Position numbers and translations under genes: made by a program. Shown in pieces: positions 1-6,821 of a stretch of 7,897 nucleotides of DNA; the first letter of the stretch is position 1, and the number at the start of each line of letters is the position of its first letter. Source of the DNA: Thiobacillus sp. (GTDB taxonomy: Bacteria > Pseudomonadota > Gammaproteobacteria > Burkholderiales > Thiobacillaceae); NCBI GenBank assembly GCA_011391285.1, contig JAABQU010000008.1, positions 1 to 7,897 of the forward strand, read 5' to 3'. The notes below the pieces were generated by a model, which saw only the letters and a program-made list of their open reading frames with translations, was not told the DNA's origin and ran no database searches.

Positions 1-48
1 TTTCTCACCGGGCGGACCGTGCCGCCCGGCACCCGTTTCGGCCGCTGA
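1..48 (+). CDS. fmt: C-terminal end of methionyl-tRNA formyltransferase (partial, 5' end outside window)
   Basis: Reading from base 1, fifteen codons run to a TGA at 46-48 and encode FLTGRTVPPGTRFGR. Fmt proteins commonly end in a short segment of this type: a helix ending in a Leu-rich dipeptide, then a Pro-Gly-x-Arg-hydrophobic tail (E. coli Fmt ends in PGNRLV). fmt is also the usual upstream neighbour of rsmB in proteobacteria. Fmt formylates Met-tRNAfMet for translation initiation in the cytosol. Only the tail is visible, so the call rests on the tail pattern plus gene order. Another gene ending here cannot be excluded. Confidence 0.6.
   Translation, partial: FLTGRTVPPGTRFGR
8..29 (+). 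repeat. Perfect 8-bp inverted repeat (hairpin) at the end of fmt
   Basis: CCGGGCGG at 8-15 is exactly reverse-complementary to CCGCCCGG at 22-29, with a six-base loop. It lies inside the last codons of the putative fmt. It is not followed by a run of T, so it does not look like an intrinsic terminator. It could stabilise an mRNA 3' end or simply reflect GC-rich codons. Confidence 0.4.
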
Positions 49-81
49 GCCGCAATCCGGCAGTGCGCCGAACCCCGCGCC

Positions 82-90
82 TGCTATCAT
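82..90 (+). promoter_or_regulatory. Possible extended -10 promoter element ahead of rsmB
   Basis: TGCTATCAT fits the extended -10 pattern TGnTATAAT with one mismatch. It sits in the only real gap of the window (49-153), 64 bases before the rsmB start. No convincing -35 hexamer lies 16-18 bases upstream, which extended -10 promoters can tolerate. A small inverted repeat (GCCGCT at 93-98, AGCGGC at 105-110) follows around the expected start of transcription. This is inferred from pattern only. Confidence 0.28.
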
Positions 91-119
91 CCGCCGCTTG
101 TCGCAGCGGCTGGAATCCG

Positions 120-161
120 ATGAATCAACCGACCAAGCGGGACGCTTCCCATCATGCGTAA
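120..161 (+). other. 13-codon upstream ORF overlapping the rsmB start
   Basis: ATG at 120 opens a 13-codon frame (MNQPTKRDASHHA) ending at TAA 159-161, so its stop lies just inside rsmB (ATG at 154), in a different frame. Its upstream region has only a weak purine stretch (GGAA near 111-114). If translated, ribosomes terminating at 161 would be next to the rsmB start and could re-initiate there. It may equally be chance, or a relic of a longer RsmB N-terminus in another frame. There is no homology evidence. Confidence 0.2.
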
Positions 162-1431
162 TCTGCAAAAACTGGCTGCTGGCGCGCTCGAAGAGGTGCT
201 TGCCGGGGCGGCGCTGCACCAGGTGCTTCCGCGGCGCCTGCAGCAATTGCACACTCCGGGCGAGCGCGGTGCCCTGCAGGACATCGTGTACGGCAGCCTG
301 CGCCAGCTGGGACGTCTGGATGCCTGGCTGGCGGCGCTGCTGGAACGCCCGTTGACCGATCCCGATCTCGGCTGGCTGCTGCGCGTGGCGCTGTATCAAC
401 TGGCGTATACGCGTGCGCCGGCGCATGCCGTGGTGCATAACGCGGTCACTGCTGCCGGGCAGGGCTGGCGCCGCGGGCTTGCCAATGCGGTGCTGCGCAA
501 TTTCCAGCGGCGCCGTGCCGAACTGGATCGTCTTGCCGATGCCCAGCCGTCTGCCCGCTGGTCGCACCCCGACTGGTGGATCGCCAGGCTGCAGGCCGAA
601 TACCCGCAACACTGGCAGGAGATCCTCGAAGCCAGCCTGTTGCACCCGCCATTCACCCTGCGCGTCAATTGTCGCCATGGCGATGCGGCGGACTATCTGC
701 GGCGCCTGAACGAGGCTGGACTCCCGGCGCATCAAACCGGCCCGGATGCGGTCACGCTCGACCGTGCGGTGCCGGTGCACAGCCTGCCCGGCTTCGACGA
801 AGGCGATGTGTCGGTGCAGGATGCCGGTGCGCAGTGGGCGGCACACCTGCTCTTTCCTCTGCTGGACGAACATCTGCCGGCGGACCCCTTGCGGGTGCTC
901 GATGCCTGCGCCGCACCTGGCGGCAAGACCGGCCACATCCTGGAACGCGGCGAAGTGGATCTTGTCGCGCTCGATGTCGACGCCACGCGGCTGACGCGGG
1001 TGCAGGAAAACCTCGACCGGCTGCAGCTCGCTGCCACGCTGATCGAAGGCGACGCTGCGCAGCCCGACGGATGGTGGGACGGCCGGTTGTTCGATCGCAT
1101 CCTCGCTGACGTGCCGTGCAGCGCCTCCGGCGTGGTGCGCCGCAATCCCGACATCAAATGGCTGCGCCGCCCCGATGACATCGCCCGGTTCGCCGCGCAA
1201 CAGGCCGTGATGCTGGAAGCGCTCTGGCGCCTGCTGGCCCCGGGTGGTACATTGCTTTACGCCACCTGCTCGATATTCCATGAAGAAAACGATGGGCAGG
1301 TTCAGGCGTTTCTCGCGCGCCACGCGCAGGACGCCGAGCGTTGTCCGCTTCCTGCCCCCTTGTCGAACGGGTCGCTGCTGCCAGATGCCGAGCATGATGG
1401 ATTTTTTTACGCCTTGTTGCACAAGATCTGA
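154..1431 (+). CDS. rsmB: 16S rRNA (cytosine(967)-C(5))-methyltransferase RsmB
   Basis: The 425-residue protein matches E. coli RsmB (Sun/Fmu, 429 residues) end to end. It transfers a methyl group from S-adenosylmethionine to C5 of C967 in 16S rRNA in the cytosol. Residues ~1-130 form the NusB-like RNA-binding domain (LYQLAYTRAPAHAVVHNAV region). The Rossmann methyltransferase domain begins near residue 230, with the SAM-binding motif DACAAPGGKTGHI at 250-262. DVPC at 319-322 and the second motif cysteine Cys372 in YATCS supply the two family cysteines: by family knowledge the TC cysteine attacks the base and the PC cysteine assists product release. SGVVRRNPDIKWLRR is also typical. ATG 154 is the first usable start after an in-frame TGA at 121-123, and the N-terminus aligns with E. 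coli RNLRSMAAQAVEQVV. A GGGA at 139-142 is a distant, weak ribosome binding site. The 3' end overlaps the next gene by some 35 bases. Confidence 0.97.
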   Translation: MRNLQKLAAGALEEVLAGAALHQVLPRRLQQLHTPGERGALQDIVYGSLRQLGRLDAWLAALLERPLTDPDLGWLLRVALYQLAYTRAPAHAVVHNAVTAAGQGWRRGLANAVLRNFQRRRAELDRLADAQPSARWSHPDWWIARLQAEYPQHWQEILEASLLHPPFTLRVNCRHGDAADYLRRLNEAGLPAHQTGPDAVTLDRAVPVHSLPGFDEGDVSVQDAGAQWAAHLLFPLLDEHLPADPLRVLDACAAPGGKTGHILERGEVDLVALDVDATRLTRVQENLDRLQLAATLIEGDAAQPDGWWDGRLFDRILADVPCSASGVVRRNPDIKWLRRPDDIARFAAQQAVMLEALWRLLAPGGTLLYATCSIFHEENDGQVQAFLARHAQDAERCPLPAPLSNGSLLPDAEHDGFFYALLHKI

Positions 1432-2029
1432 GCCCGCGTTCCGCTGGCTGGCCTGGCTGTTGCTGGGCTGTTTTCTGGCTGTCGCCGGGAGTGCGCAGGC
1501 CGCTGATAAAAGCACGGTCAGGCAGGCCGTCATCCGCGCCGTCCCGCAAGGCTATGTGCTGGATGCGGACATCAATATCGAGCTCAATCCCACGCTGGAG
1601 GACGCACTTTCCAGGGGCATCAGTCTGCCCTTCCTGATGGAACTGGAACTGACCCGCCCGCGCAACTGGTGGCTGGACGAGGACATCGCCGAGTCGGTGC
1701 GCAAGCTGCGGATTTATTACCACCTGCTGCTGCGCCGTTATGTCGTCGAAACGGGCTACACTACGCAAACCGTTGCCACGCTCGACGAGGCACTGGCCAA
1801 ACTCGGGGCGGTGGTCGACTGGCAGGTGCTGGAACGCGGCGCCCTCAGGACTGGAAAGTCCTATGATGCCCGCCTGCGCCTGCGGCTCGATACCGCAAAG
1901 CTGCCCAAGCCCCTGTCGATCGGCGCGGTAACCAGCGACAGTTGGGAGCTGGCGACCCCCTGGTTCGAGTGGTCGTTCGATGCGCCTGCGGCTCCTCCCG
2001 CACCCTCTGCCCCGTCACCCCTGCCCTGA
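1394..2029 (+). CDS. Exported DUF4390 family protein of unknown function
   Basis: The frame encodes about 211 residues with an N-terminal signal peptide: a 17-residue n-region ending in Arg17, hydrophobic core from W18 to about A31, and an Ala-Gln-Ala/Ala cleavage site near 34-37. It should therefore be periplasmic. The mature part matches what I recall of the DUF4390 family: the stretch ISLPFLMELELTRPR followed by NWWLDEDIAE (residues 76 to ~100), and a closing W-containing segment (SWELATPWFEWSF). The last 17 residues are Pro/Ala-rich low complexity. No catalytic motif is evident. The start is uncertain: ATGs at 1385, 1394 and 1397 are all in frame, none with a clear Shine-Dalgarno. All of them lie inside rsmB, so translation is probably coupled. 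The stop TGA (2027-2029) overlaps the ntrY start. A constant neighbour of ntrYX would suggest an envelope role connected to that sensor, but this is inference. Confidence 0.85.
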   Translation: MMDFFTPCCTRSEPAFRWLAWLLLGCFLAVAGSAQAADKSTVRQAVIRAVPQGYVLDADINIELNPTLEDALSRGISLPFLMELELTRPRNWWLDEDIAESVRKLRIYYHLLLRRYVVETGYTTQTVATLDEALAKLGAVVDWQVLERGALRTGKSYDARLRLRLDTAKLPKPLSIGAVTSDSWELATPWFEWSFDAPAAPPAPSAPSPLP

Positions 2030-4161
2030 TGCGCAGTCTGATCGCCGCCACCCTGACCCTGGGTATCGTGCTGCTGTCGCTGCTGTTTCATGCCAGCAGC
2101 GACAGCAGCGCATTTTCGGACATTCTGCCCTCCCTGTTCATCGGCGGTGGCGTGCTCGGCGTAGCGCTGCTGGTTTTGCTGGGCTGGCGCCTGTGGTGGC
2201 TGCAAAAACGCATCCGTCGTGGTGTGTTCGGTGCCAAGCTCACGTTGAAGCTGCTGCTGATGTTCGGTGTTGTCGCCATGCTGCCTGGCCTGGTCGTGTA
2301 TGGCGCCTCGGTGTTCTTTCTCAATCGTTCGATCGAAACCTGGTTCGACGTGCGGGTGGACAACGCGCTGACTTCCGGCGTCAACCTCGGTCAGGCCGCA
2401 CTCGACGATCTGCTGAGCGAACTCGACAAGAAAGCCCAGCGCATGGCCTTGACGCTATCGGATGAGGGCATGGGCTCGATCATCACCAGCCTCTCGACCC
2501 TGCGTGAACAAAGCGCGGTACAGGAACTGACCCTGTTCGACGAACGCGGCGGGGTGATTGCCCACGTCAGCGGCGAACATGGCACGCTGCTGCCGGTGCT
2601 GCCCGAGCGCAGCGTGCTGTGGCAGGTGCGCCAGCAGCAGCCCTACAGCCGGATCGAGGAAGTGACCGAGCGTGGACTCATCATGCGCGTCATCGTGCCG
2701 GTGTATACCAGTTCGCTGACCAGCGAAACGCGGGTACTGCAACTGGTGCAGCCGGTGCCTGCCAGCCTGGCGCGCGATGCCCAGGCGGTGCAGCTGGCGT
2801 ATCAGGAGTATCAGCAGATCGCGGTATCGCGGCTGGGGCTGAAGCGCATCTATGGTGTTGCGTTGACGCTCACCCTGATGCTGGCACTGTTGATGACTTT
2901 CGTCATTGCCTATGTGCTGTCCGAGCGCCTGGGGGCGCCGCTGCGCACCCTGGCGCGTGGTACCCGTGCGGTCGCCAAGGGCGACTTTTCGCAGATGCCG
3001 TCGGTGAAGAGCCGTGATGAGCTGGGTGTGCTGATCCAGTCGTTCAACCGCATGACGCGGCAACTGTCCGAAGCGCGCGAGCAGGTTGCGCAGAATTACC
3101 AGGAAACCGAACAGGCCAAGGCTTTCCTCGAGCGCGTCCTGGCCAACCTGTCGTCCGGCGTGGTGGTGCTCGATGAGTCCTTGCAGGTGCGCACGATGAA
3201 CAGCGCGGCGGCACAGATTCTCGGCGTGGAAGCGTCGGCACTGGATGCCCGGCCGCTGCTCGGATCGGGACAGCCTGGCGAGCCGCTGCATGATTTCGGC
3301 GCGCGGGTTGCTGCGCGCTTTTCGGAGCACGAAGGGGAATGGCAGGAGCAGGTCGATTATGCCGGCCCGGGCGGCAGCCAGTCGTTGCTGCTGCGTGGTA
3401 CCCGCCTGCCGCCGGGCGTCGAGCGCGGCTATGTGCTGGTGTTCGATGACGTTACCAAGCTGATCGATGCCGAACGCAATGCCGCGTGGAGCGAGGTGGC
3501 GCGCCGGCTGGCCCACGAGATCAAGAACCCGCTCACCCCGATCCAGCTGTCGGCCGAGCGGCTTGCTCGCAAGCTGGGCGGCCGGCTGGAGCCGGCCGAC
3601 GCCGAGTTCCTCGCGCGCGCCACGCAAACCATCGTCAACCAGGTGGCCGCGATGAACAGCATGGTGGACGCGTTCGCCGGGTACGCCCGGATGCCGCGCG
3701 CCAAGCTCGAAGCGCTTGATCTCAATGCGCTGGTGGGGGAAGTGCTGGGTTTGTACGACACCAAGGCGCTTGGGCTGCAGCTTCATCTCGACGCCGGACT
3801 CCCGCGCATCGCGGGCGACTCCACATTATTGCGCCAGGTGATACATAATCTGTTGCAAAATGCGCAGGACGCGCTGACCGGTCATCTTGCACCGTGTGTC
3901 GAAGTCAGTACGCGCCTCAAGAACAATGCAGTTTATTTGACCGTAACGGACAATGGAGCCGGGTTTCCGGAGCACCTGATGACGCGGCTGTTCGAGCCAT
4001 ACGCAACCACCAAGGCCAAGGGGACGGGTCTGGGCCTGGCCATCGTCAAGAAAATCGTGGAAGAACATCACGGCAAGATCCAGATCGAAAATCTCAAATC
4101 GGGCGGTGCCGCCATCCGGATCGCGCTACCCGTTTTCGAAGCTGTCGGGGAGCAGATGTGA
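2029..4161 (+). CDS. ntrY: NtrY-like membrane sensor histidine kinase
   Basis: A 710-residue inner-membrane kinase. Hydrophobic helices lie at about 4-22, 33-53, 74-98 and 274-296, leaving an extracytoplasmic sensor region of ~170 residues (100-272). HAMP (~294-350), a short coiled linker, and a PAS domain (~366-480, LANLSSGVVVLDE) follow. HisKA has the phospho-acceptor His496 in LAHEIKNPLTPIQLSAERL, a signature of the NtrY group. The ATPase domain is complete: N-box around 607-614 (NLLQNAQD), DNGAGF at 641, LFEPYATTK, and GTGLGLAIVKKI from 665. By family, it autophosphorylates in response to an envelope or redox/nitrogen signal and passes phosphate to NtrX; the signal here is unknown. ATG 2029 is chosen because TM1 begins at once and it forms TGATG with the upstream stop. 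The upstream in-frame ATG at 1942 would add 29 non-family residues. No Shine-Dalgarno precedes 2029, which implies coupling. The 3' end overlaps the regulator by four bases. Confidence 0.93.
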   Translation: MRSLIAATLTLGIVLLSLLFHASSDSSAFSDILPSLFIGGGVLGVALLVLLGWRLWWLQKRIRRGVFGAKLTLKLLLMFGVVAMLPGLVVYGASVFFLNRSIETWFDVRVDNALTSGVNLGQAALDDLLSELDKKAQRMALTLSDEGMGSIITSLSTLREQSAVQELTLFDERGGVIAHVSGEHGTLLPVLPERSVLWQVRQQQPYSRIEEVTERGLIMRVIVPVYTSSLTSETRVLQLVQPVPASLARDAQAVQLAYQEYQQIAVSRLGLKRIYGVALTLTLMLALLMTFVIAYVLSERLGAPLRTLARGTRAVAKGDFSQMPSVKSRDELGVLIQSFNRMTRQLSEAREQVAQNYQETEQAKAFLERVLANLSSGVVVLDESLQVRTMNSAAAQILGVEASALDARPLLGSGQPGEPLHDFGARVAARFSEHEGEWQEQVDYAGPGGSQSLLLRGTRLPPGVERGYVLVFDDVTKLIDAERNAAWSEVARRLAHEIKNPLTPIQLSAERLARKLGGRLEPADAEFLARATQTIVNQVAAMNSMVDAFAGYARMPRAKLEALDLNALVGEVLGLYDTKALGLQLHLDAGLPRIAGDSTLLRQVIHNLLQNAQDALTGHLAPCVEVSTRLKNNAVYLTVTDNGAGFPEHLMTRLFEPYATTKAKGTGLGLAIVKKIVEEHHGKIQIENLKSGGAAIRIALPVFEAVGEQM
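4147..4152 (+). promoter_or_regulatory. Ribosome binding site for the ntrX-like gene
   Basis: GGGGAG lies five bases ahead of GTG 4158. It fixes this GTG as the start, although the frame stays open upstream into ntrY, because the receiver domain (SGHILVVDDE) begins right after it. Confidence 0.7.
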
Positions 4162-5432
4162 GCGGGCATATTCTCGTCGTCGATGACGAAGTGGGCATTC
4201 GCGAGTTGTTGTCGGAAATCCTCACCGATGAGGGGTATGACGTCCACCTGGCAGAGAATGCCGAGGCTGCGCGCGCCTTCCGTGCACAGCGCCGGCCGGA
4301 TCTGGTCCTGCTCGACATCTGGATGCCCGATACCGACGGCGTCACGCTGCTGAAGGAGTGGGCCGGCGCCGGCCAGCTCACCATGCCGGTGGTGATGATG
4401 TCCGGCCACGGCACCATCGATACCGCCGTCGAGGCAACCAAACTGGGAGCGGCCGATTTTCTGGAAAAACCGGTTTCGCTGGCCAAGCTGATCGATACCG
4501 TCAACAAGGCGATCAAGCGTGGGGTGGCGCTGCCGCGGCGTGCGCCCAGCATGGATCTGTCGGCGCTCGGGCGCAGTCCGCTGATTCTCGAACTGAAAAA
4601 ACGCCTCACCCAGATAGCCGGCAACACCGCTCCTGTCTTGCTGCTCGGCGAGTCTGGCAGCGGCTTCGAGATCTGTGCGCATTTCCTGCATCAGCCGGGC
4701 ACCCCCTGGGTCGAGATCAAGGATCGCGCGCGCCTGGTGTCCGACCCGCTGAGCTTCGTCGAGGCACTTGGCAACGGCACCCTCTATCTGCCTGCTGCCT
4801 GTGAGCTCGCCCGCCTCGAGCAGAAGGGCCTGGGACTGCTGCTCGATCGCATCGAAGGCAGCGGTGCGCGCCTGGTGTGCGCAAGCAGCCGCAGCCTCGA
4901 CGCCATGGTCGCAGCGGGAGAATTCGACAGCCGCCTGTTTTATCGCCTGTCCAGCCTGGCCATCCAGGTGCCGCCCTTGCGCGAGCATCGCGAAGACGTG
5001 CCCGAGATCGCCAACTTCATGCTGCTGCAGCTGCTGGACCAGGGTGTTTGTCCGGTGCGGCGGCTGACCACGCCAGCCATGAACCAGCTGCGCAACTTCG
5101 ACTGGCCGGGCAACCTGCCGCAACTCAGCAATGTGGTACGCACGCTGGCGGTCACCGCGCTGTCGAGCGAAATCGACGCCAGCGACGTCAACCGTGTGCT
5201 CGCCCCGATGAAGCAGGCAACACCCGCCGTGGCGCATGGCATTCCGCTCGACATTCCGCTGCGCGAGGCGCGCGATGCGTTCGAGCGCATGTATTTCGAG
5301 CACCTGATCCAGCAGGAAGGCGGCAGCATGACCCGGGTCGCCGACAAGTCTGGACTGGAGCGCACCCACCTCTACCGCAAGCTCAAGCAGCTGAACATCC
5401 GGCATGGCCGGCGCCTCGACGAAGACCTGTAA
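4158..5432 (+). CDS. ntrX: NtrX-like response regulator with a degenerate AAA+ domain
   Basis: A 424-residue protein starting at GTG, in a GTGA overlap with the ntrY stop. The receiver (1-~120) is intact: acidic D9/D10, phospho-acceptor D53 (VLLDIWMPDTDG), S82 and K104 (FLEKP). The C-terminus has a Fis-type helix-turn-helix (~385-415; GLERTHLYRKLKQL from 399), typical of NtrX. Between them (~134-350) is a recognisable sigma-54-type AAA+ domain that has lost its working parts. Walker A reads GESGSGFE (164-171) instead of GESGTGKE, so the lysine is Phe170. The Walker B position reads LYLPAA, with Pro212/Ala213 where Asp-Glu is expected. The GAFTGA loop segment is absent, with roughly 20-25 residues missing between WVEIKD and EALGNGTLYL. 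WPGNLPQL (316-323) has Pro321 where the sensor II Arg sits. Arg259 and Arg263 of the R-finger region and VPPLREHREDV remain. It probably binds DNA under phosphorylation control without ATP hydrolysis or sigma-54 activation. NtrY is its evident partner. Confidence 0.9.
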   Translation: MSGHILVVDDEVGIRELLSEILTDEGYDVHLAENAEAARAFRAQRRPDLVLLDIWMPDTDGVTLLKEWAGAGQLTMPVVMMSGHGTIDTAVEATKLGAADFLEKPVSLAKLIDTVNKAIKRGVALPRRAPSMDLSALGRSPLILELKKRLTQIAGNTAPVLLLGESGSGFEICAHFLHQPGTPWVEIKDRARLVSDPLSFVEALGNGTLYLPAACELARLEQKGLGLLLDRIEGSGARLVCASSRSLDAMVAAGEFDSRLFYRLSSLAIQVPPLREHREDVPEIANFMLLQLLDQGVCPVRRLTTPAMNQLRNFDWPGNLPQLSNVVRTLAVTALSSEIDASDVNRVLAPMKQATPAVAHGIPLDIPLREARDAFERMYFEHLIQQEGGSMTRVADKSGLERTHLYRKLKQLNIRHGRRLDEDL

Positions 5433-5436
5433 AAGC

Positions 5437-5440
5437 GGGA
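5437..5440 (+). promoter_or_regulatory. Ribosome binding site for trkA
   Basis: GGGA within AAGCGGGAAT precedes the GTG at 5448 by seven bases, inside the 15-base gap after the regulator stop. An in-frame TAG at 5442-5444 excludes any start further upstream, so this site decides the GTG start. Confidence 0.55.
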
Positions 5441-5447
5441 ATAGCGC

Positions 5448-6821
5448 GTGAAAATCATCATCCTTGGTGCCGGCCAGGTCGGTGGCAATCTGGCCGAAAG
5501 TCTGGTGGCCGAAAACAACGACATCACCGTCATTGACCTCGACGCCGCCCGCCTGGCGCTGTTGCAGGATCGCTTCGACCTGCGCACGGTGCGCGGTCAT
5601 GCGGCGCACCCCTCGATCCTGAAGCAGGCGGGCGCCGACGACGCCGACATGCTGGTCGCGGTCACCCAGAGCGACGAGACCAATCTGGTGGCGTGCCGCA
5701 TCGCGTCCACCCTGTTCAATGTGCCCACCCGCATTGCGCGCATCCGATCGAGTGATTTTCTGGGGCTGGAAGCCGGCTTTCTGGCCGAGCATTTCGGCGT
5801 CAATGACGTCATCAGTCCCGAGCAGGAAGTGACCGACACCCTGCGGCGACTGATCGAGCATCCGGAAGCCCTGCAGGTGCTCGATTTCGCCGACGGCAAG
5901 GTGCGGCTGGTGGCGGTGCGCGCCTACCACGGCGGTCCGCTGGTGGGCCATGAACTGCAGGACATCAAGCGCCACATGCCGAATCTGGAATGCCGCATTC
6001 CGGCGATCTACCGGCGTGACCGTGGCATCGTCCCCAAGGGGATCACGGTGATCGAGCCGGGCGACGAAGTGTTTTTTCTCGCGCGCAAGCAGGACATTCC
6101 CACGGTGATGCGCGAGCTGCGCCGCATGGAGCGCCCGGTCAAGAAAGTCATGATCGCCGGCGGCGGCAATATCGGGCGGCGGCTGGCGGCGCGGATAGAA
6201 CGCAATTACGACGTCAAGGTCATCGATCACAACAAGACCGTCAGCAACCTGCTGGCCGAACAGCTTCACCACACGCTGGTGCTGCAGGGCGACGCCACCG
6301 ACGAGGACCTGCTCGACCAGGAAAACATTGCGTCGATGGACGTGTTCTGCGCGCTTACCAACGATGACGAAGACAACATCATGTCTGCGCTGCTGGCCAA
6401 GCGCATGGGCGCGCACCGCGTGATCGCCCTGATCAACCGCTCGGCCTATGTCGACCTGGTGCAGGGCGGCGAGATCGACATTGCCATCTCGCCGGCGCAG
6501 GCGACGGTCGGTCCCTTGCTGTCGAAAATCCGCCGTGGCGACATGGTGGCGGTGCATTCACTTCGGCGCGGTGCGGCCGAAGTGCTGGAAGCGGCGGTGC
6601 ATGGCGATGTCAAGACCTCGCGCGTCGTCGGCCGGCGCATCGGGGAGATCGACCTGCCCGAGGGCGCGACCATCGCGGCGATCATCCGCAACAACGATGT
6701 CATCATTGCCCACCACGACACGCTGATCGAGGCGGAGGACCACCTCATCCTGTTCGCGCTCAACAAGCGCATTATCCCCAAGGTGGAAAAACTGCTCCAA
6801 GTCGGCTTCGGCTTCTTCTGA
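5448..6821 (+). CDS. trkA: Trk system potassium transporter, NAD-binding gating subunit TrkA
   Basis: 457 residues, matching the usual ~458 for TrkA. This is a peripheral cytosolic protein that docks on TrkH and gates K+ uptake in response to bound nucleotide (NAD(H)/ATP by family knowledge). It has the expected tandem RCK layout. The first Rossmann domain has GAGQVG at 7-12 and the acidic end of strand 2 at Asp30. A regulatory RCK_C domain spans about 140-225. The second Rossmann domain has GGGNIG at 238-243, with VIDHNK and LQGDATDEDLL after it, then a second RCK_C domain to the end (SPAQATVG, DLPEGATIAAIIRN, ILFALNK). Both halves look complete. Translation starts at GTG 5448, giving MKIIILGAG, the standard TrkA N-terminus. 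The stop forms TGATG with trkH, so the two subunits are presumably made together. Confidence 0.97.
   Translation: MKIIILGAGQVGGNLAESLVAENNDITVIDLDAARLALLQDRFDLRTVRGHAAHPSILKQAGADDADMLVAVTQSDETNLVACRIASTLFNVPTRIARIRSSDFLGLEAGFLAEHFGVNDVISPEQEVTDTLRRLIEHPEALQVLDFADGKVRLVAVRAYHGGPLVGHELQDIKRHMPNLECRIPAIYRRDRGIVPKGITVIEPGDEVFFLARKQDIPTVMRELRRMERPVKKVMIAGGGNIGRRLAARIERNYDVKVIDHNKTVSNLLAEQLHHTLVLQGDATDEDLLDQENIASMDVFCALTNDDEDNIMSALLAKRMGAHRVIALINRSAYVDLVQGGEIDIAISPAQATVGPLLSKIRRGDMVAVHSLRRGAAEVLEAAVHGDVKTSRVVGRRIGEIDLPEGATIAAIIRNNDVIIAHHDTLIEAEDHLILFALNKRIIPKVEKLLQVGFGFF

Noticed and set aside
8..29. Hairpin considered as a rho-independent terminator of fmt
   Set aside because: No T-run follows the stem and it lies upstream of the fmt stop codon.
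98..355. 85-codon plus-strand frame starting at TTG 98
   Set aside because: Mostly overlaps rsmB in another frame, Cys/Arg-rich without family features, and no ribosome binding site.
1463..1471. Possible lipobox Leu-Leu-Gly-Cys in the DUF4390 signal peptide
   Set aside because: The Cys lies in the middle of the hydrophobic core and is followed by more hydrophobic residues and a good Ala-Gln-Ala signal peptidase I site, so a soluble periplasmic protein is likelier.
2580..2594. Sigma-54 promoter-like TGGCACG followed by TGCC
   Set aside because: The spacing between the GG and GC elements is off by one base and the site is in the middle of ntrY with no downstream start nearby.
2455..3786. 443-codon open frame on the minus strand opposite ntrY
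   Set aside because: Same His/Gln/Arg-rich shadow composition, no motifs, and fully covered by the kinase gene.
4361..4374. 14-base perfect palindrome GGCCGGCGCCGGCC in the regulator gene
   Set aside because: Built from GC-rich Ala-Gly codons; no spacing or context suggesting a binding site. A similar 9-bp repeat at 3579-3598 in ntrY has the same explanation.
4068..6557. 829-codon open frame on the minus strand across the regulator and trkA
   Set aside because: Its translation is rich in His, Gln, Arg and Asp with no recognisable domain, and it lies opposite two clear genes. Long antisense frames are expected opposite GC-rich codons.
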